From positions 21,283 through 71,919 of the forward strand of contig JAJPXX010000188.1 in NCBI GenBank assembly GCA_021205225.1: 50,637 nucleotides of DNA. The letters run 5' to 3'. This DNA comes from Lachnospiraceae bacterium (GTDB lineage: Bacteria > Bacillota > Clostridia > Lachnospirales > Lachnospiraceae). The notes under the pieces are model-generated. The model had not been told where the DNA came from. It did no database searches and worked only from the letters and a program-made list of their open reading frames with translations. This document shows positions 41,838 to 50,637 of the stretch, piece by piece (position 1 is the stretch's first letter; every line of letters starts with the position of its first letter). Made by a program: the position numbers and the translations under genes.

Positions 41838-42791
41838 TCAATTCTGCCTCAATTGTGCCTCGATCGCCGCCTCATTCAGATTCTCGCCGATCACGATCAG
41901 GACTTCCTGCCCTGCCCGGATTGGGCTAAGCGTGATCTCGCTGCGGGTTGCATTCAGCTGAAGCCAAATATCCTCCTGCTTCCCCTCTTCACAAGGCACA
42001 CGCAGAAATCCTTTTATGCGAAACACCTTCCCACAGGCATCTTCCCTGAATATTCGCCCAACCGCCGATCGCAGTTCGTCCTCAGACATACGGATGTTCA
42101 TAAAATACACCGACGAAAATCGCTCATCCTCTGCGCTTCTTTTCTGAAAGCTCTCATTCCGGTAACCGCAGGAAAGAATTTTTTCAAAATTTTCCTCTGT
42201 AAACTGCTCCCAGTCACCGACTATCACATCAGAACCAAACCGGCGGCTGCACCGCGCCGTCTCCATCGCACGATTCAGGTGCCGAATCGTCTCCGCAATC
42301 TCCTCTTCCGACGCTTCCTGGCTTTTACTCATCACCACGCTGCCCGCATCAGCCACCTCCGACGCCAGAAGATATTCCGCCTCCTCTGACAAATCCGCTT
42401 CCAGCTTCGCATCCACAATCGCGATCACATTTCCAATCTCATACCATTGATCCAACGGCTCCTCATGGAGCACATCAAAAAACTCATCCACATCATAGAT
42501 CCCGGACGGCTCCACCAGCACACGGTCATAGCCGCACATCCCCATCGCAATCAGCTTCGACTTAAAACGGCGCCGATGGCAATCCCGATGACAGCCCCCG
42601 GCTACCATCTCCAGCTCACAGTTATCTCCCATCAGATCCTGCAGCAGCATCATATCCACATTCACCGCTCCATAGTCATTTTCCAAAATGCCGATATTCA
42701 TCCCTTTTCTTATCAGGAAATCTGCATACTTCTTCAGAAAAGTCGTCTTTCCTGCACCCAAAAAGCCTGTAATCAGATCAATCTTTATCAT
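41838..42791 (-). CDS. CobW/COG0523-type GTPase with atypical motifs
   Basis: This 317-residue protein begins with the COG0523 P-loop GFLGAGKTTFL and has VEPSGIYDVDEF (Walker B ESG loop). In the family the CxCC metal site follows GG; here it reads GGCHRDCHRR, two Cys and two His in a new spacing. The guanine-recognition NKxD reads MSKSQ, so that specificity is changed. A C-terminal CobW_C-like half ends in VLIVIGENL. Such proteins deliver metal ions, usually zinc, cobalt or nickel, to targets. The ATG at 42789-42791 follows AGAGG. Role and metal are not inferable from neighbours. Confidence 0.8.
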   Translation of the reverse strand: MIKIDLITGFLGAGKTTFLKKYADFLIRKGMNIGILENDYGAVNVDMMLLQDLMGDNCELEMVAGGCHRDCHRRRFKSKLIAMGMCGYDRVLVEPSGIYDVDEFFDVLHEEPLDQWYEIGNVIAIVDAKLEADLSEEAEYLLASEVADAGSVVMSKSQEASEEEIAETIRHLNRAMETARCSRRFGSDVIVGDWEQFTEENFEKILSCGYRNESFQKRSAEDERFSSVYFMNIRMSEDELRSAVGRIFREDACGKVFRIKGFLRVPCEEGKQEDIWLQLNATRSEITLSPIRAGQEVLIVIGENLNEAAIEAQLRQN

Positions 42792-43031
42792 ACCTATACC
42801 TCTGGCTTGTTTCAAACCTCATTTCACAAGGATAACTTCTTGCCCTTCAGTACCATATCATGATTTTTCATGTATTTCAAGCCAACTCACATAGCAGGAA
42901 TGAATCTTTCTCTCAGATAATATGTTGACATCTTTTCAGTCTATACTTTCACAAGAAAATGTCTTCGTTCCTCAGAATTTATTCGATTTTCTGTTAATAT
43001 CTATCACGTTTACAAAAATATAGGACACATA

Positions 43032-43068
43032 CATTCCCACAGGAATGATGAATGATGCTATACATCAT
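43032..43068 (-). terminator. Twin hairpins at the far end of the CRISPR array
   Basis: On the minus strand, directly after the last repeat, ATGATG/CATCAT (43052-43057 with 43063-43068), then CATTCC/GGAATG (43032-43037 with 43042-43047), then TATGTGTCCTATATTTTTG. This could end array transcription, but the U tract is 12 bases away. Confidence 0.35.
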
Positions 43069-46000
43069 ATTTCAATCCATGCTCCCTGTGCGGGGAGCGA
43101 CCTCTATCGACAGCGACGACGCCGTCGGTTGAGATAATTTCAATTCACGCTCCCCATGCGGGGAGCGACCAAAATCGGTCGCGACTGGATGATCGACGAT
43201 CAAATTTCAATCCACGCTCCCCATGCGGGGAGCGACATTTTTGCAATTTCAAATTGCATCTGGTATTTAAGCCTATTTCAATCCACGCTCCCCATGCGGG
43301 GAGCGACAATACATATTCTGTCTTCTTGTCCGGTAATATCCATTTCAATCCACGCTCCCCATGCGGGGAGCGACGGAAGTTCCGGCTGGAACATACCGTG
43401 TCAGCGTATTTCAATCCACGCTCCCCATGCGGGGAGCGACGCATTAGAATCTTGTGCTTCCCCTGTTGGTTCCTATTTCAATCCACGCTCCCCATGCGGG
43501 GAGCGACCTTTCCGTCTGGCGCGTTCGGCGCGTTTACCGTATTTCAATCCACGCTCCCCATGCGGGGAGCGACCTTCTTCTGTGATATTTTTTATCCTTA
43601 CCGCATTAATTTCAATCCACGCTCCCCATGCGGGGAGCGACCCGTGATCATCCGGAAGAAACTGCTTCCAGTATGTATTTCAATCCACGCTCCCCATGCG
43701 GGGAGCGACTTGCACTGTCCCCGGTCTGACCAGATGCACCTGTGCATTTCAATCCACGCTCCCCATGCGGGGAGCGACTATCTGCGGGTGCGCCGCTTTG
43801 CTGCACCTCAGGCGATTTCAATCCACGCTCCCCATGCGGGGAGCGACCCGATCGGGAATCCAAAGCCATGCAGCCAGATAGGATTTCAATCCACGCTCCC
43901 CATGCGGGGAGCGACCATTAATCCGGACACTGATTCGCCAATGACGGCGGTGATTTCAATCCACGCTCCCCATGCGGGGAGCGACTGACAGTATCGCAAG
44001 TTTTCACGACAACACACAATTTCAATCCACGCTCCCCATGCGGGGAGCGACGCATCCTCTGCCAATCCAAAAGCGTTGATTTTACTGATTTCAATCCACG
44101 CTCCCCATGCGGGGAGCGACAACTTTTTAAAGCCGGATTTGAGTCGATTTTGTCATTTCAATCCACGCTCCCCATGCGGGGAGCGACATCCAACCTCATC
44201 GAAAAAGCTGTTTAAATTATTATTTCAATCCACGCTCCCCATGCGGGGAGCGACATGGTGATTATTGGGCAGAGTGCCAAGAGTGTGGTATTTCAATCCA
44301 CGCTCCCCATGCGGGGAGCGACATCGTTCTGAATGACCGGGCGTATAGTCTACCGCTATTTCAATCCACGCTCCCCATGCGGGGAGCGACGGAAGCAAAA
44401 ATCACTCACACGCGGCGCGGCAACCAATTTCAATCCACGCTCCCCATGCGGGGAGCGACCCTGCCGCAGTTTTGGTGCGTGGAGGCATCCGCAGAATTTC
44501 AATCCACGCTCCCCATGCGGGGAGCGACCTGCATGGCTGGCTCTTTTTTTTGGTGTTACAAAATTTCAATCCACGCTCCCCATGCGGGGAGCGACGACAC
44601 GCGCGGTGGCGGCTGAGACTATGGATGCTCTATTTCAATCCACGCTCCCCATGCGGGGAGCGACCCGTCACTTTGGTTAGTCGAATCAATTCCAAAAAAT
44701 TTCAATCCACGCTCCCCATGCGGGGAGCGACTCAGACGCAGGGCAGATGAAAACCTCGCCATGTTGATTTCAATCCACGCTCCCCATGCGGGGAGCGACT
44801 CACCACATCCGGCCAGACTTCCGTAACGGCTTCGTAATTTCAATCCACGCTCCCCATGCGGGGAGCGACTAAGCGGCGCGGAAGCCAATGTACGTGTGCG
44901 AGTTCATTTCAATCCACGCTCCCCATGCGGGGAGCGACTTGATTTTCAAAATCATTTGTGCTAATCTCTTCTTTATTTCAATCCACGCTCCCCATGCGGG
45001 GAGCGACCCGGAGGGCGCGCTTCTCTCTTGTATGTCCATGTGGAATTTCAATCCACGCTCCCCATGCGGGGAGCGACCCTGATCCGGTTCGTAAATAAAA
45101 ATTGCGGGATAATTTCAATCCACGCTCCCCATGCGGGGAGCGACTCCCAGAAGTGGACGGATAAGAGCAAACGGATCCGCATTTCAATCCACGCTCCCCA
45201 TGCGGGGAGCGACATTGGCTGCGATGATTTATTCGCTATTCGGACATAATTTCAATCCACGCTCCCCATGCGGGGAGCGACGATACTTGGGGACAGCCTG
45301 ACCCTGGATGAGCAGATTATTTCAATCCACGCTCCCCATGCGGGGAGCGACCGAAGATGAGGAGAGTGAACGTCTACATAGGGACAGAATTTCAATCCAC
45401 GCTCCCCATGCGGGGAGCGACGTGATCTTGTATACGTACAAAAACGTCAAGTGATTATTTCAATCCACGCTCCCCATGCGGGGAGCGACTTTGCAGCAGA
45501 TTACCATGCCCGGCGTGATTTCTTTATTTCAATCCACGCTCCCCATGCGGGGAGCGACCCTGCTGCCCTATGCCGTTAACATAGGGCACATAATTTCAAT
45601 CCACGCTCCCCATGCGGGGAGCGACTTTGAGAAGTTTCTTCTCGTCTGAATAGGTTCGGGATTTCAATCCACGCTCCCCATGCGGGGAGCGACCGTCAGC
45701 GGATACTCAATTTAAGGGGCAGTAGTGATTTCAATCCACGCTCCCCATGCGGGGAGCGACAGCTTGGGATGGTCAATCACATTCACTCTATATTAATTTC
45801 AATCCACGCTCCCCATGCGGGGAGCGACGTAGTAACAGTCAACCGTCTAATATGCCTATACCTATTTCAATCCACGCTCCCCATGCGGGGAGCGACATAG
45901 AACAGCCGCTTCAATGTATTCTGATGCTACAATTTCAATCCACGCTCCCCATGCGGGGAGCGACTGGATTGCTTTTAGAGGTTACTCAGGTGCCTCAGAA

Positions 46001-47519
46001 TTTCAATCCACGCTCCCCATGCGGGGAGCGACATTGTAAGAGGATTAATAATCTGCTCTTCATTATTATTTCAATCCACGCTCCCCATGCGGGGAGCGAC
46101 TAACCACGTGCCACAAATTTCAACATCTATATTGATTTCAATCCACGCTCCCCATGCGGGGAGCGACGTCAAAGTTTCCATATTTTAAAGCATACCAGAT
46201 ATTTCAATCCACGCTCCCCATGCGGGGAGCGACTAGGACTTTGTGCAAGTCACTACTTGCGGGGTATTTCAATCCACGCTCCCCATGCGGGGAGCGACGG
46301 CGGCACATTCAAGGTAAATTATGCAGCTGTTAATATTTCAATCCACGCTCCCCATGCGGGGAGCGACGATAACACCTGATGGAAATTGCCTGATTAACAG
46401 GTATATTTCAATCCACGCTCCCCATGCGGGGAGCGACTACTACCTCTTTGCACTGTAAATCCTTAAATCGATTTCAATCCACGCTCCCCATGCGGGGAGC
46501 GACGTTCCGCTTACCTTCTCGACAATGCCAACATGGTCGATTTCAATCCACGCTCCCCATGCGGGGAGCGACGCAGTAATGCCCGCATTCTGACGCCGCC
46601 CGCAGATTTCAATCCACGCTCCCCATGCGGGGAGCGACCGGCGCGGCTATAACGTGGATCAAAACGCGATCCGATTTCAATCCACGCTCCCCATGCGGGG
46701 AGCGACCGTATTTATTTAACGGCGATCTGCAGGAAGAAATCATTTCAATCCACGCTCCCCATGCGGGGAGCGACTAAACTGCCCGCCGAATGCGATCACT
46801 AACGCTTTCCATTTCAATCCACGCTCCCCATGCGGGGAGCGACTTTTTCCGTGGGGAGTTTTCTCCGTAAATGAGGGATTTCAATCCACGCTCCCCATGC
46901 GGGGAGCGACGTGTGACGTGATACCGTTTCGTCTGATCTCCGTTAATTTCAATCCACGCTCCCCATGCGGGGAGCGACATCGAAGCGGAGCGGATCCGCC
47001 AGAACACCGTGCAATTTCAATCCACGCTCCCCATGCGGGGAGCGACCGCGGCCTGGAATGCAGGCGTATGTATCCGAAATATTTCAATCCACGCTCCCCA
47101 TGCGGGGAGCGACAGCACTCGGGGTGGATAAATTCGAGGTTTTGAGGATTTCAATCCACGCTCCCCATGCGGGGAGCGACTTCCGTCCGCAAGATATTCT
47201 TCTAATGATTCGCAATTTCAATCCACGCTCCCCATGCGGGGAGCGACAATCAGCGACTTCCGCGTCAATATCAATATCAGCTATTTCAATCCACGCTCCC
47301 CATGCGGGGAGCGACGATCCGCCGTATAACGTAGATTATCAGGATAAACAGATTTCAATCCACGCTCCCCATGCGGGGAGCGACATTGAATCCGTTTCGG
47401 AGACATGGGACGAAATCTGATTTCAATCCACGCTCCCCATGCGGGGAGCGACAATTCCCGTAATACGCCGCCAAAATGCCATTTAAATTTCAATCCACGC
47501 TCCCCATGCGGGGAGCGAC
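43069..47519 (-). CRISPR. Type I-C CRISPR array, 66 repeats, 65 spacers
   Basis: The 33-base repeat, in crRNA orientation (minus strand), begins GTCGCTCCCC and ends GTGGATTGAAAT, with hairpin GCTCCCC-GCAT-GGGGAGC, as in type I-C systems. I counted 66 repeats by hand; the step is about 68 bases and spacers are 32-38 bases. Repeats 3-66 look identical. The leftmost is decayed (three substitutions, 43069-43101) and the next has one (43137-43169), which marks the old end. The leader and cas2 lie at the right, so transcription runs leftward and new spacers enter near 47500. All longer open frames in this span are translations of the repeat. Confidence 0.98.
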
Positions 47520-47688
47520 AGCAATAATAGACAAAAAAGCAGCAAACATACATCAAGCTTCATCATTTTTATACAAATCGATTCGACCATTTGCCTACTT
47601 CTGTCTGATTATTTCATTTATTACTTTAAATTTCGCCGTGCGAACCCCCCGCCTTTTTCGTGTAAGCTTCCTATTCGCATGGCTTCAG
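47520..47688 (-). promoter_or_regulatory. CRISPR leader
   Basis: A 169-base AT-rich segment between cas2 and the first repeat, without an open frame that fits. On the minus strand it contains GCGGGGGGTTCGCACGGCG about 120 bases before the first repeat and a TATAAA box nearer to it. Leaders hold the array promoter and the integration signal. Confidence 0.75.
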
Positions 47689-47979
47689 TTACATCATTAG
47701 AATACCTTCTGCCTCATAAGTATTCTTAGCACCAAAGTGTTCTATTTTTGTTTTATAATTATTCCCAAGATAGTAAAAACGCAGGCTGTCTTTCTCAGGA
47801 TCAATGAGTTTTAACAGCGCGTCTTTCAAAAGCAGCGATTGCGACGCATCAACAACGCATTCAAACACGGAATTCTGAACTCTCTGTCCATAATTCACAC
47901 ATTCTTTCGCCACTTTGCGAAGACGTCTGCGTCCAGCCCCATCCACTGTACTGACATCATACGTAATCAACACCAGCAT
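47689..47979 (-). CDS. cas2: CRISPR-associated endonuclease Cas2
   Basis: This 96-residue ferredoxin-fold protein forms the bridge of the Cas1-Cas2 integrase. It opens MLVLITYDVSTVDGAGRRRL with the conserved Asp after beta-1, and RVQNSVFECVVD is the typical second signature. Start ATG follows GAGGTG. It is 15 bases downstream of cas1 and the last cas gene before the leader, the usual type I-C order. Confidence 0.97.
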   Translation of the reverse strand: MLVLITYDVSTVDGAGRRRLRKVAKECVNYGQRVQNSVFECVVDASQSLLLKDALLKLIDPEKDSLRFYYLGNNYKTKIEHFGAKNTYEAEGILMM

Positions 47980-47993
47980 TTTTTCACCTCATG

Positions 47994-49031
47994 TCATTTC
48001 CAGAAAAACGGCGGATACTCGTCCAAATCTCCACGTATGGTTCGCGCCAGAAGCAGTGCCTGTACATATGGCACAAGTCCCCATTCTATCTTCTCTTTTA
48101 AATAAGGATGGGTGATTTGTTCTCTTTTTCGCGCCTGCCATTCGCTGAAAAAAATCTTTCTTCCCTTTTCATTTAAATAAACTGCTCCATCCTTTTGTGT
48201 CTCAAAATGCGAGCCATTTATTTTTCTCATATTAATCAGTGTCAGTACAAATCTGTCTCCCGAAATAGCGCGAAGTTCCTCCATCAAGTCTAATGCCAGT
48301 GATTTCCGACCCGGACGATCACGATGCATAAATCCCACATACGGATCCAAGCCGACCCCCTCCAACGCATTTGCACAGTCATTAGCCAGAACAGTATATG
48401 TAAAAGAAAGCAACGCATTCACATTATCAAGCGGAGGCCTTCGATTTCGGTTTTTGAAAACAAATTCTTCTTTCTGGTTCAGTATCAATTCATCAAAGAC
48501 TCCGAAGTAACATTCTGCCAGTTTTCCCTCTTTTCCCCTTAATTCTTCCATATCCTGAATGAGAGGAATATTCTGGTAGCCATCCTTTAATGTCTGTGCT
48601 GTAGTACGCAGCTTATCCACATCAACTCTTAATGCATGGTCTCTTATGGTTCTTTCAATATTCCATCGGCTATTATATACCTTGCCCAGAATCATATTTT
48701 TTGCATAAGTCGTGCTTCTTTCCAGGGAATCCGAGATACGATACTGCTCTTTACGCAGCAGAACATTTCCATACTCTTTTCCTTTAACTCTTGCAAGAAA
48801 TTTTCCCGTCGGAGAATAAAAGCATAAACTGATCTTCCTGTCCGCACATGCTCCCATAAAGGCAGGGGATGCTCCCTTATATGTAAAGCAGATAATGTTC
48901 TCCAACGTATGCAGCGGAACTCTTCCGAGTACCGTATCTCCATTCACTACCACAACGTTTTCACCATCCAGAGTCAGATAGGCGTTTTCCGTCATGATAT
49001 ACAAAGTATTTAGTAATTTTCTCGTATTCAA
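47994..49031 (-). CDS. cas1: CRISPR-associated integrase Cas1 (type I-C)
   Basis: This 345-residue protein is the catalytic subunit for spacer insertion. It opens with the I-C signature RKLLNTLYI and DGENVVVV; the metal site is LRGKEGKLAE (Glu), VGFMHRDRPGRKSLALDLMEE (two parts: FMHRDRPG with His, LALDLMEE with Glu). It uses a TTG start (49029-49031) that overlaps the cas4 stop by four bases; an ATG 12 codons inside would remove the conserved start. Ribosome site AAGGGGG is close, so coupling to cas4 is probable. Confidence 0.96.
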   Translation of the reverse strand: MNTRKLLNTLYIMTENAYLTLDGENVVVVNGDTVLGRVPLHTLENIICFTYKGASPAFMGACADRKISLCFYSPTGKFLARVKGKEYGNVLLRKEQYRISDSLERSTTYAKNMILGKVYNSRWNIERTIRDHALRVDVDKLRTTAQTLKDGYQNIPLIQDMEELRGKEGKLAECYFGVFDELILNQKEEFVFKNRNRRPPLDNVNALLSFTYTVLANDCANALEGVGLDPYVGFMHRDRPGRKSLALDLMEELRAISGDRFVLTLINMRKINGSHFETQKDGAVYLNEKGRKIFFSEWQARKREQITHPYLKEKIEWGLVPYVQALLLARTIRGDLDEYPPFFWK

Positions 49032-49705
49032 TCCCCCTTATCTGCATCGTCATCTGTAATATAAGTCTCAATATATTTGCTGACAGACCCCTTTTTGTTC
49101 AGTTTCGGCACGCACAGATTCGCCAAAGAACAGGATCGACATTTCGTAGCAGGCTTCACTTTCGGAGTATACCCGCGCCCAAAATAATCATGCATTTCCA
49201 GAGAACACTGGCGCACATAGTCCCGCAATTCATCTTCAAAAAGCACACGTGTACGGTGTTTTGTCTCTCCATAATAGAGAAATCCCTCATCAATTTGTGT
49301 CAAAAACATTTCTTCCAGGCACATCGCCTGCGCGCAAAGCTGTACTTCGTCTTCTTTGCCTTCTTTCGCCTTTCCACGTTTATACTCTACAGGAATGATT
49401 TTCCAACATCCCTCGTATCCGAAAACGCTGACGCCTTCTGCTGCCTTATGAAATTCGACCACATCACACTGCCCGGTCAATCCCAGTTGTGGCGAAGCAA
49501 TGCGCAGTCCACGGGCGATCATGGTATTTCCACGTTTTTCAAATCTGTTTTCATCATGAGCATTCTTATGCATCAGTTCGCCAGCAGTGGTCTGATAATT
49601 TTCAGCCCACTGCTGCTCAATATGAATTAGCGCCCACTGTCTTCGGCAGAACACAAAATGCTGCAAACCGGAAAGCATTAAATAATCGTCTTCTTTATAC
49701 GCCAT
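49028..49705 (-). CDS. cas4: CRISPR-associated exonuclease Cas4
   Basis: This 225-residue RecB-family nuclease trims prespacers and selects PAM ends. The iron-sulfur cysteines are in FCRRQW near the start and CRSCSLANLC near the end (four in all). Catalytic residues: His in ELMHKNAHDE, Asp in TGQCDVVEF, and VEYKRGK with Glu and Lys. The ATG at 49703-49705 follows AGGG. It is three bases downstream of cas7. Confidence 0.96.
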   Translation of the reverse strand: MAYKEDDYLMLSGLQHFVFCRRQWALIHIEQQWAENYQTTAGELMHKNAHDENRFEKRGNTMIARGLRIASPQLGLTGQCDVVEFHKAAEGVSVFGYEGCWKIIPVEYKRGKAKEGKEDEVQLCAQAMCLEEMFLTQIDEGFLYYGETKHRTRVLFEDELRDYVRQCSLEMHDYFGRGYTPKVKPATKCRSCSLANLCVPKLNKKGSVSKYIETYITDDDADKGD

Positions 49706-49708
49706 AGA

Positions 49709-50596
49709 TTAATCCCTGCAAATGCAAGTAACTCCTTGCGGCAATTCTGAAGGTATTGTCAAACTGTAATCTTCAAAGCTTCTTGGCACATCGACGCCGT
49801 CTTTCTTAACAACCTTTATGCTATCAAAAAGTCTATAAGACGGAGCATTGCCCAATTCACTGTCATGTTTAAAAATAATCAGTTTTCGAACTGCCATCTT
49901 TCCCCTCGCAGCCGAATGATCATTCTCAAACATATTCAAAATACTTTGCCAGAGCAACTCAAGATCTTCTTCTGAGAATCCAGTCACTTTCCGTGCCAAA
50001 TTTGCAGACACATAGCCTTCTGCCCGATACAGTCCATATGGTACAATATATTTTCGTCCCATCTCTGTATTCTTTTTTTCAGCATCGTCCTTCGTTGTTA
50101 TAGCAATTCTCGTGATAGTAATTTCTTGTGGTATAATTGGGTCTACAGAACGCGCAAACCCGATCTGGACCGGTCCGCGAACCTGCCCACAGTTCAAATT
50201 ATCCTTAACAAATGTAGTCATAACTGCACCAAAAGTTCTAATATCGTAAAAATTCCCACACATAAAATCACGGATTTTTATATCTAAATCCGGATCATCT
50301 TTTTTCTTTGCTTTTATCTGCCCTGATTCAATTCCAAGCGAATCATATGCTTCTCTATCACTAGAGTTCAAAGGGACATTTTCTTTAATATAAATACGAT
50401 ATCCAGTGCTATCTTCTTTCACCATTTCTACATAATTTCTGATTTTTCTTTTTAGGCATACATCTGTCACAAGACCATATCCACTTTCCGGATCCACTCT
50501 CGGCATATTGCCTGCATCCGGATCACCATTCGGATTCCCATTTTCCACGTCGAATAAAATCACAAAATCATATTTATTTTTAATTGCTTCACTCAT
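49709..50596 (-). CDS. cas7: Cascade backbone protein Cas7 (Csd2, type I-C)
   Basis: This 295-residue RAMP-fold protein polymerises along crRNA to make the Cascade backbone. The hallmark NGNPNGDPDAGNMPR lies near the N-terminus, followed by DIRTFGAVM and GPVQIGFARS. It ends LPQGVTCICRD. The ATG at 50594-50596 follows AAAGGAGG, which lies inside the end of the upstream gene. Type I-C specificity is supported by repeat sequence and gene order. Confidence 0.96.
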   Translation of the reverse strand: MSEAIKNKYDFVILFDVENGNPNGDPDAGNMPRVDPESGYGLVTDVCLKRKIRNYVEMVKEDSTGYRIYIKENVPLNSSDREAYDSLGIESGQIKAKKKDDPDLDIKIRDFMCGNFYDIRTFGAVMTTFVKDNLNCGQVRGPVQIGFARSVDPIIPQEITITRIAITTKDDAEKKNTEMGRKYIVPYGLYRAEGYVSANLARKVTGFSEEDLELLWQSILNMFENDHSAARGKMAVRKLIIFKHDSELGNAPSYRLFDSIKVVKKDGVDVPRSFEDYSLTIPSELPQGVTCICRD

Positions 50597-50637
50597 TTAC
50601 TTTTCCTCCTTTTTCTGATAGCGTTTCTGTGTTTGAT
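50597..50637 (-). CDS. cas8c: C-terminal end of Cas8c (runs off the right edge)
   Basis: Only the last 13 codons before the TAA (plus-strand 50597-50599) are in the window, reading about QTQKRYQKKEEK, a basic tail. Its stop codon directly abuts the cas7 start, and the cas7 ribosome site lies within it. Identity rests on position: in type I-C loci Cas8c precedes Cas7. Confidence 0.6.
   Translation of the reverse strand, partial: QTQKRYQKKEEK

Noticed and set aside
42925..42947. TTGACA followed by TATACT in front of the CRISPR array on the plus strand
   Set aside because: The spacer is only 11 bases, too short for a sigma-70 promoter, and the array is transcribed on the other strand.
43145..47556. 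Many open frames of 60-240 codons on both strands across the array, with repeated peptides such as FNPRSPCGERP and SLPAWGAWIE
   Set aside because: They are translations of the CRISPR repeat, not genes.

Overview
The window looks like a chromosomal segment of a Gram-positive, anaerobic Clostridia of the Lachnospiraceae type. The evidence is the block priA-def-fmt-yugP-rsmB-rlmN-stp-prkC-rsgA-rpe in clostridial order, a DUF4364 regulator beside an FprA flavodiiron protein, LCP-type wall chemistry, a diaminopimelate-type MurE, strong AGGAGG ribosome sites and moderate GC. I saw no rRNA, tRNA, prophage or insertion sequence.

Layout. 1-6300: end of a secreted protein gene, a preQ1-I riboswitch controlling queT, an HPr-like protein, rpoD, a long-linker ClpX paralogue and a membrane-anchored HtrA protease. 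6300-24600: a cell-surface polysaccharide locus in two divergent arms that meet at about 13170-13490. The minus arm holds three GT2 proteins, an initiating polyprenyl-phosphate sugar transferase and an LCP ligase. The plus arm holds rfbC, Wzm, Wzt with a sugar-binding tail, a methyltransferase, a kinase-like protein and a large three-part glycosyltransferase. rfbB, a polysaccharide deacetylase and a small membrane protein follow on the minus strand. 24600-26600: DUF4364 plus FprA operon. 26600-40500: a long minus-strand housekeeping run for translation, cell wall and Ser/Thr phosphorylation, probably started by a promoter before murE. 40700-42800: two small HTH regulators with twin palindromic operators, a small acidic protein and a CobW-family GTPase with altered motifs. 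43069-47519: a CRISPR array of 66 repeats and 65 spacers (hand count). 47520-50637: leader, then cas2, cas1, cas4, cas7 and the last codons of cas8c, all minus strand: type I-C, with cas3, cas5 and most of cas8c beyond the right edge.

How parts work together. The polysaccharide locus reads as an ABC-transporter-dependent pathway: an initiating transferase loads the lipid carrier, GT2 enzymes extend a probably rhamnose-containing chain, a methyltransferase/kinase-like pair may cap the end, Wzt may sense the cap through its C-terminal domain, Wzm exports, and the LCP protein may attach the chain to peptidoglycan. This resembles the E. coli O9a WbdD/Wzt logic moved to a Gram-positive wall polymer, and it is the most interesting hypothesis here. 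The CRISPR array is transcribed leftwards from the leader, so the newest spacers are near 47500 and the decayed terminal repeats are at 43069-43169.

Two families of short dispersed repeats occur between genes: a 138-base element (1513-1650 and 21109-21246) and a shorter palindromic one (about 13201 and 40524). Gaps over 300 bases: 198-594 holds a palindrome, a promoter and the riboswitch; 13169-13487 holds a palindromic repeat and a promoter; 40448-40823 holds a murE promoter, a repeat copy and two operator-like sites.
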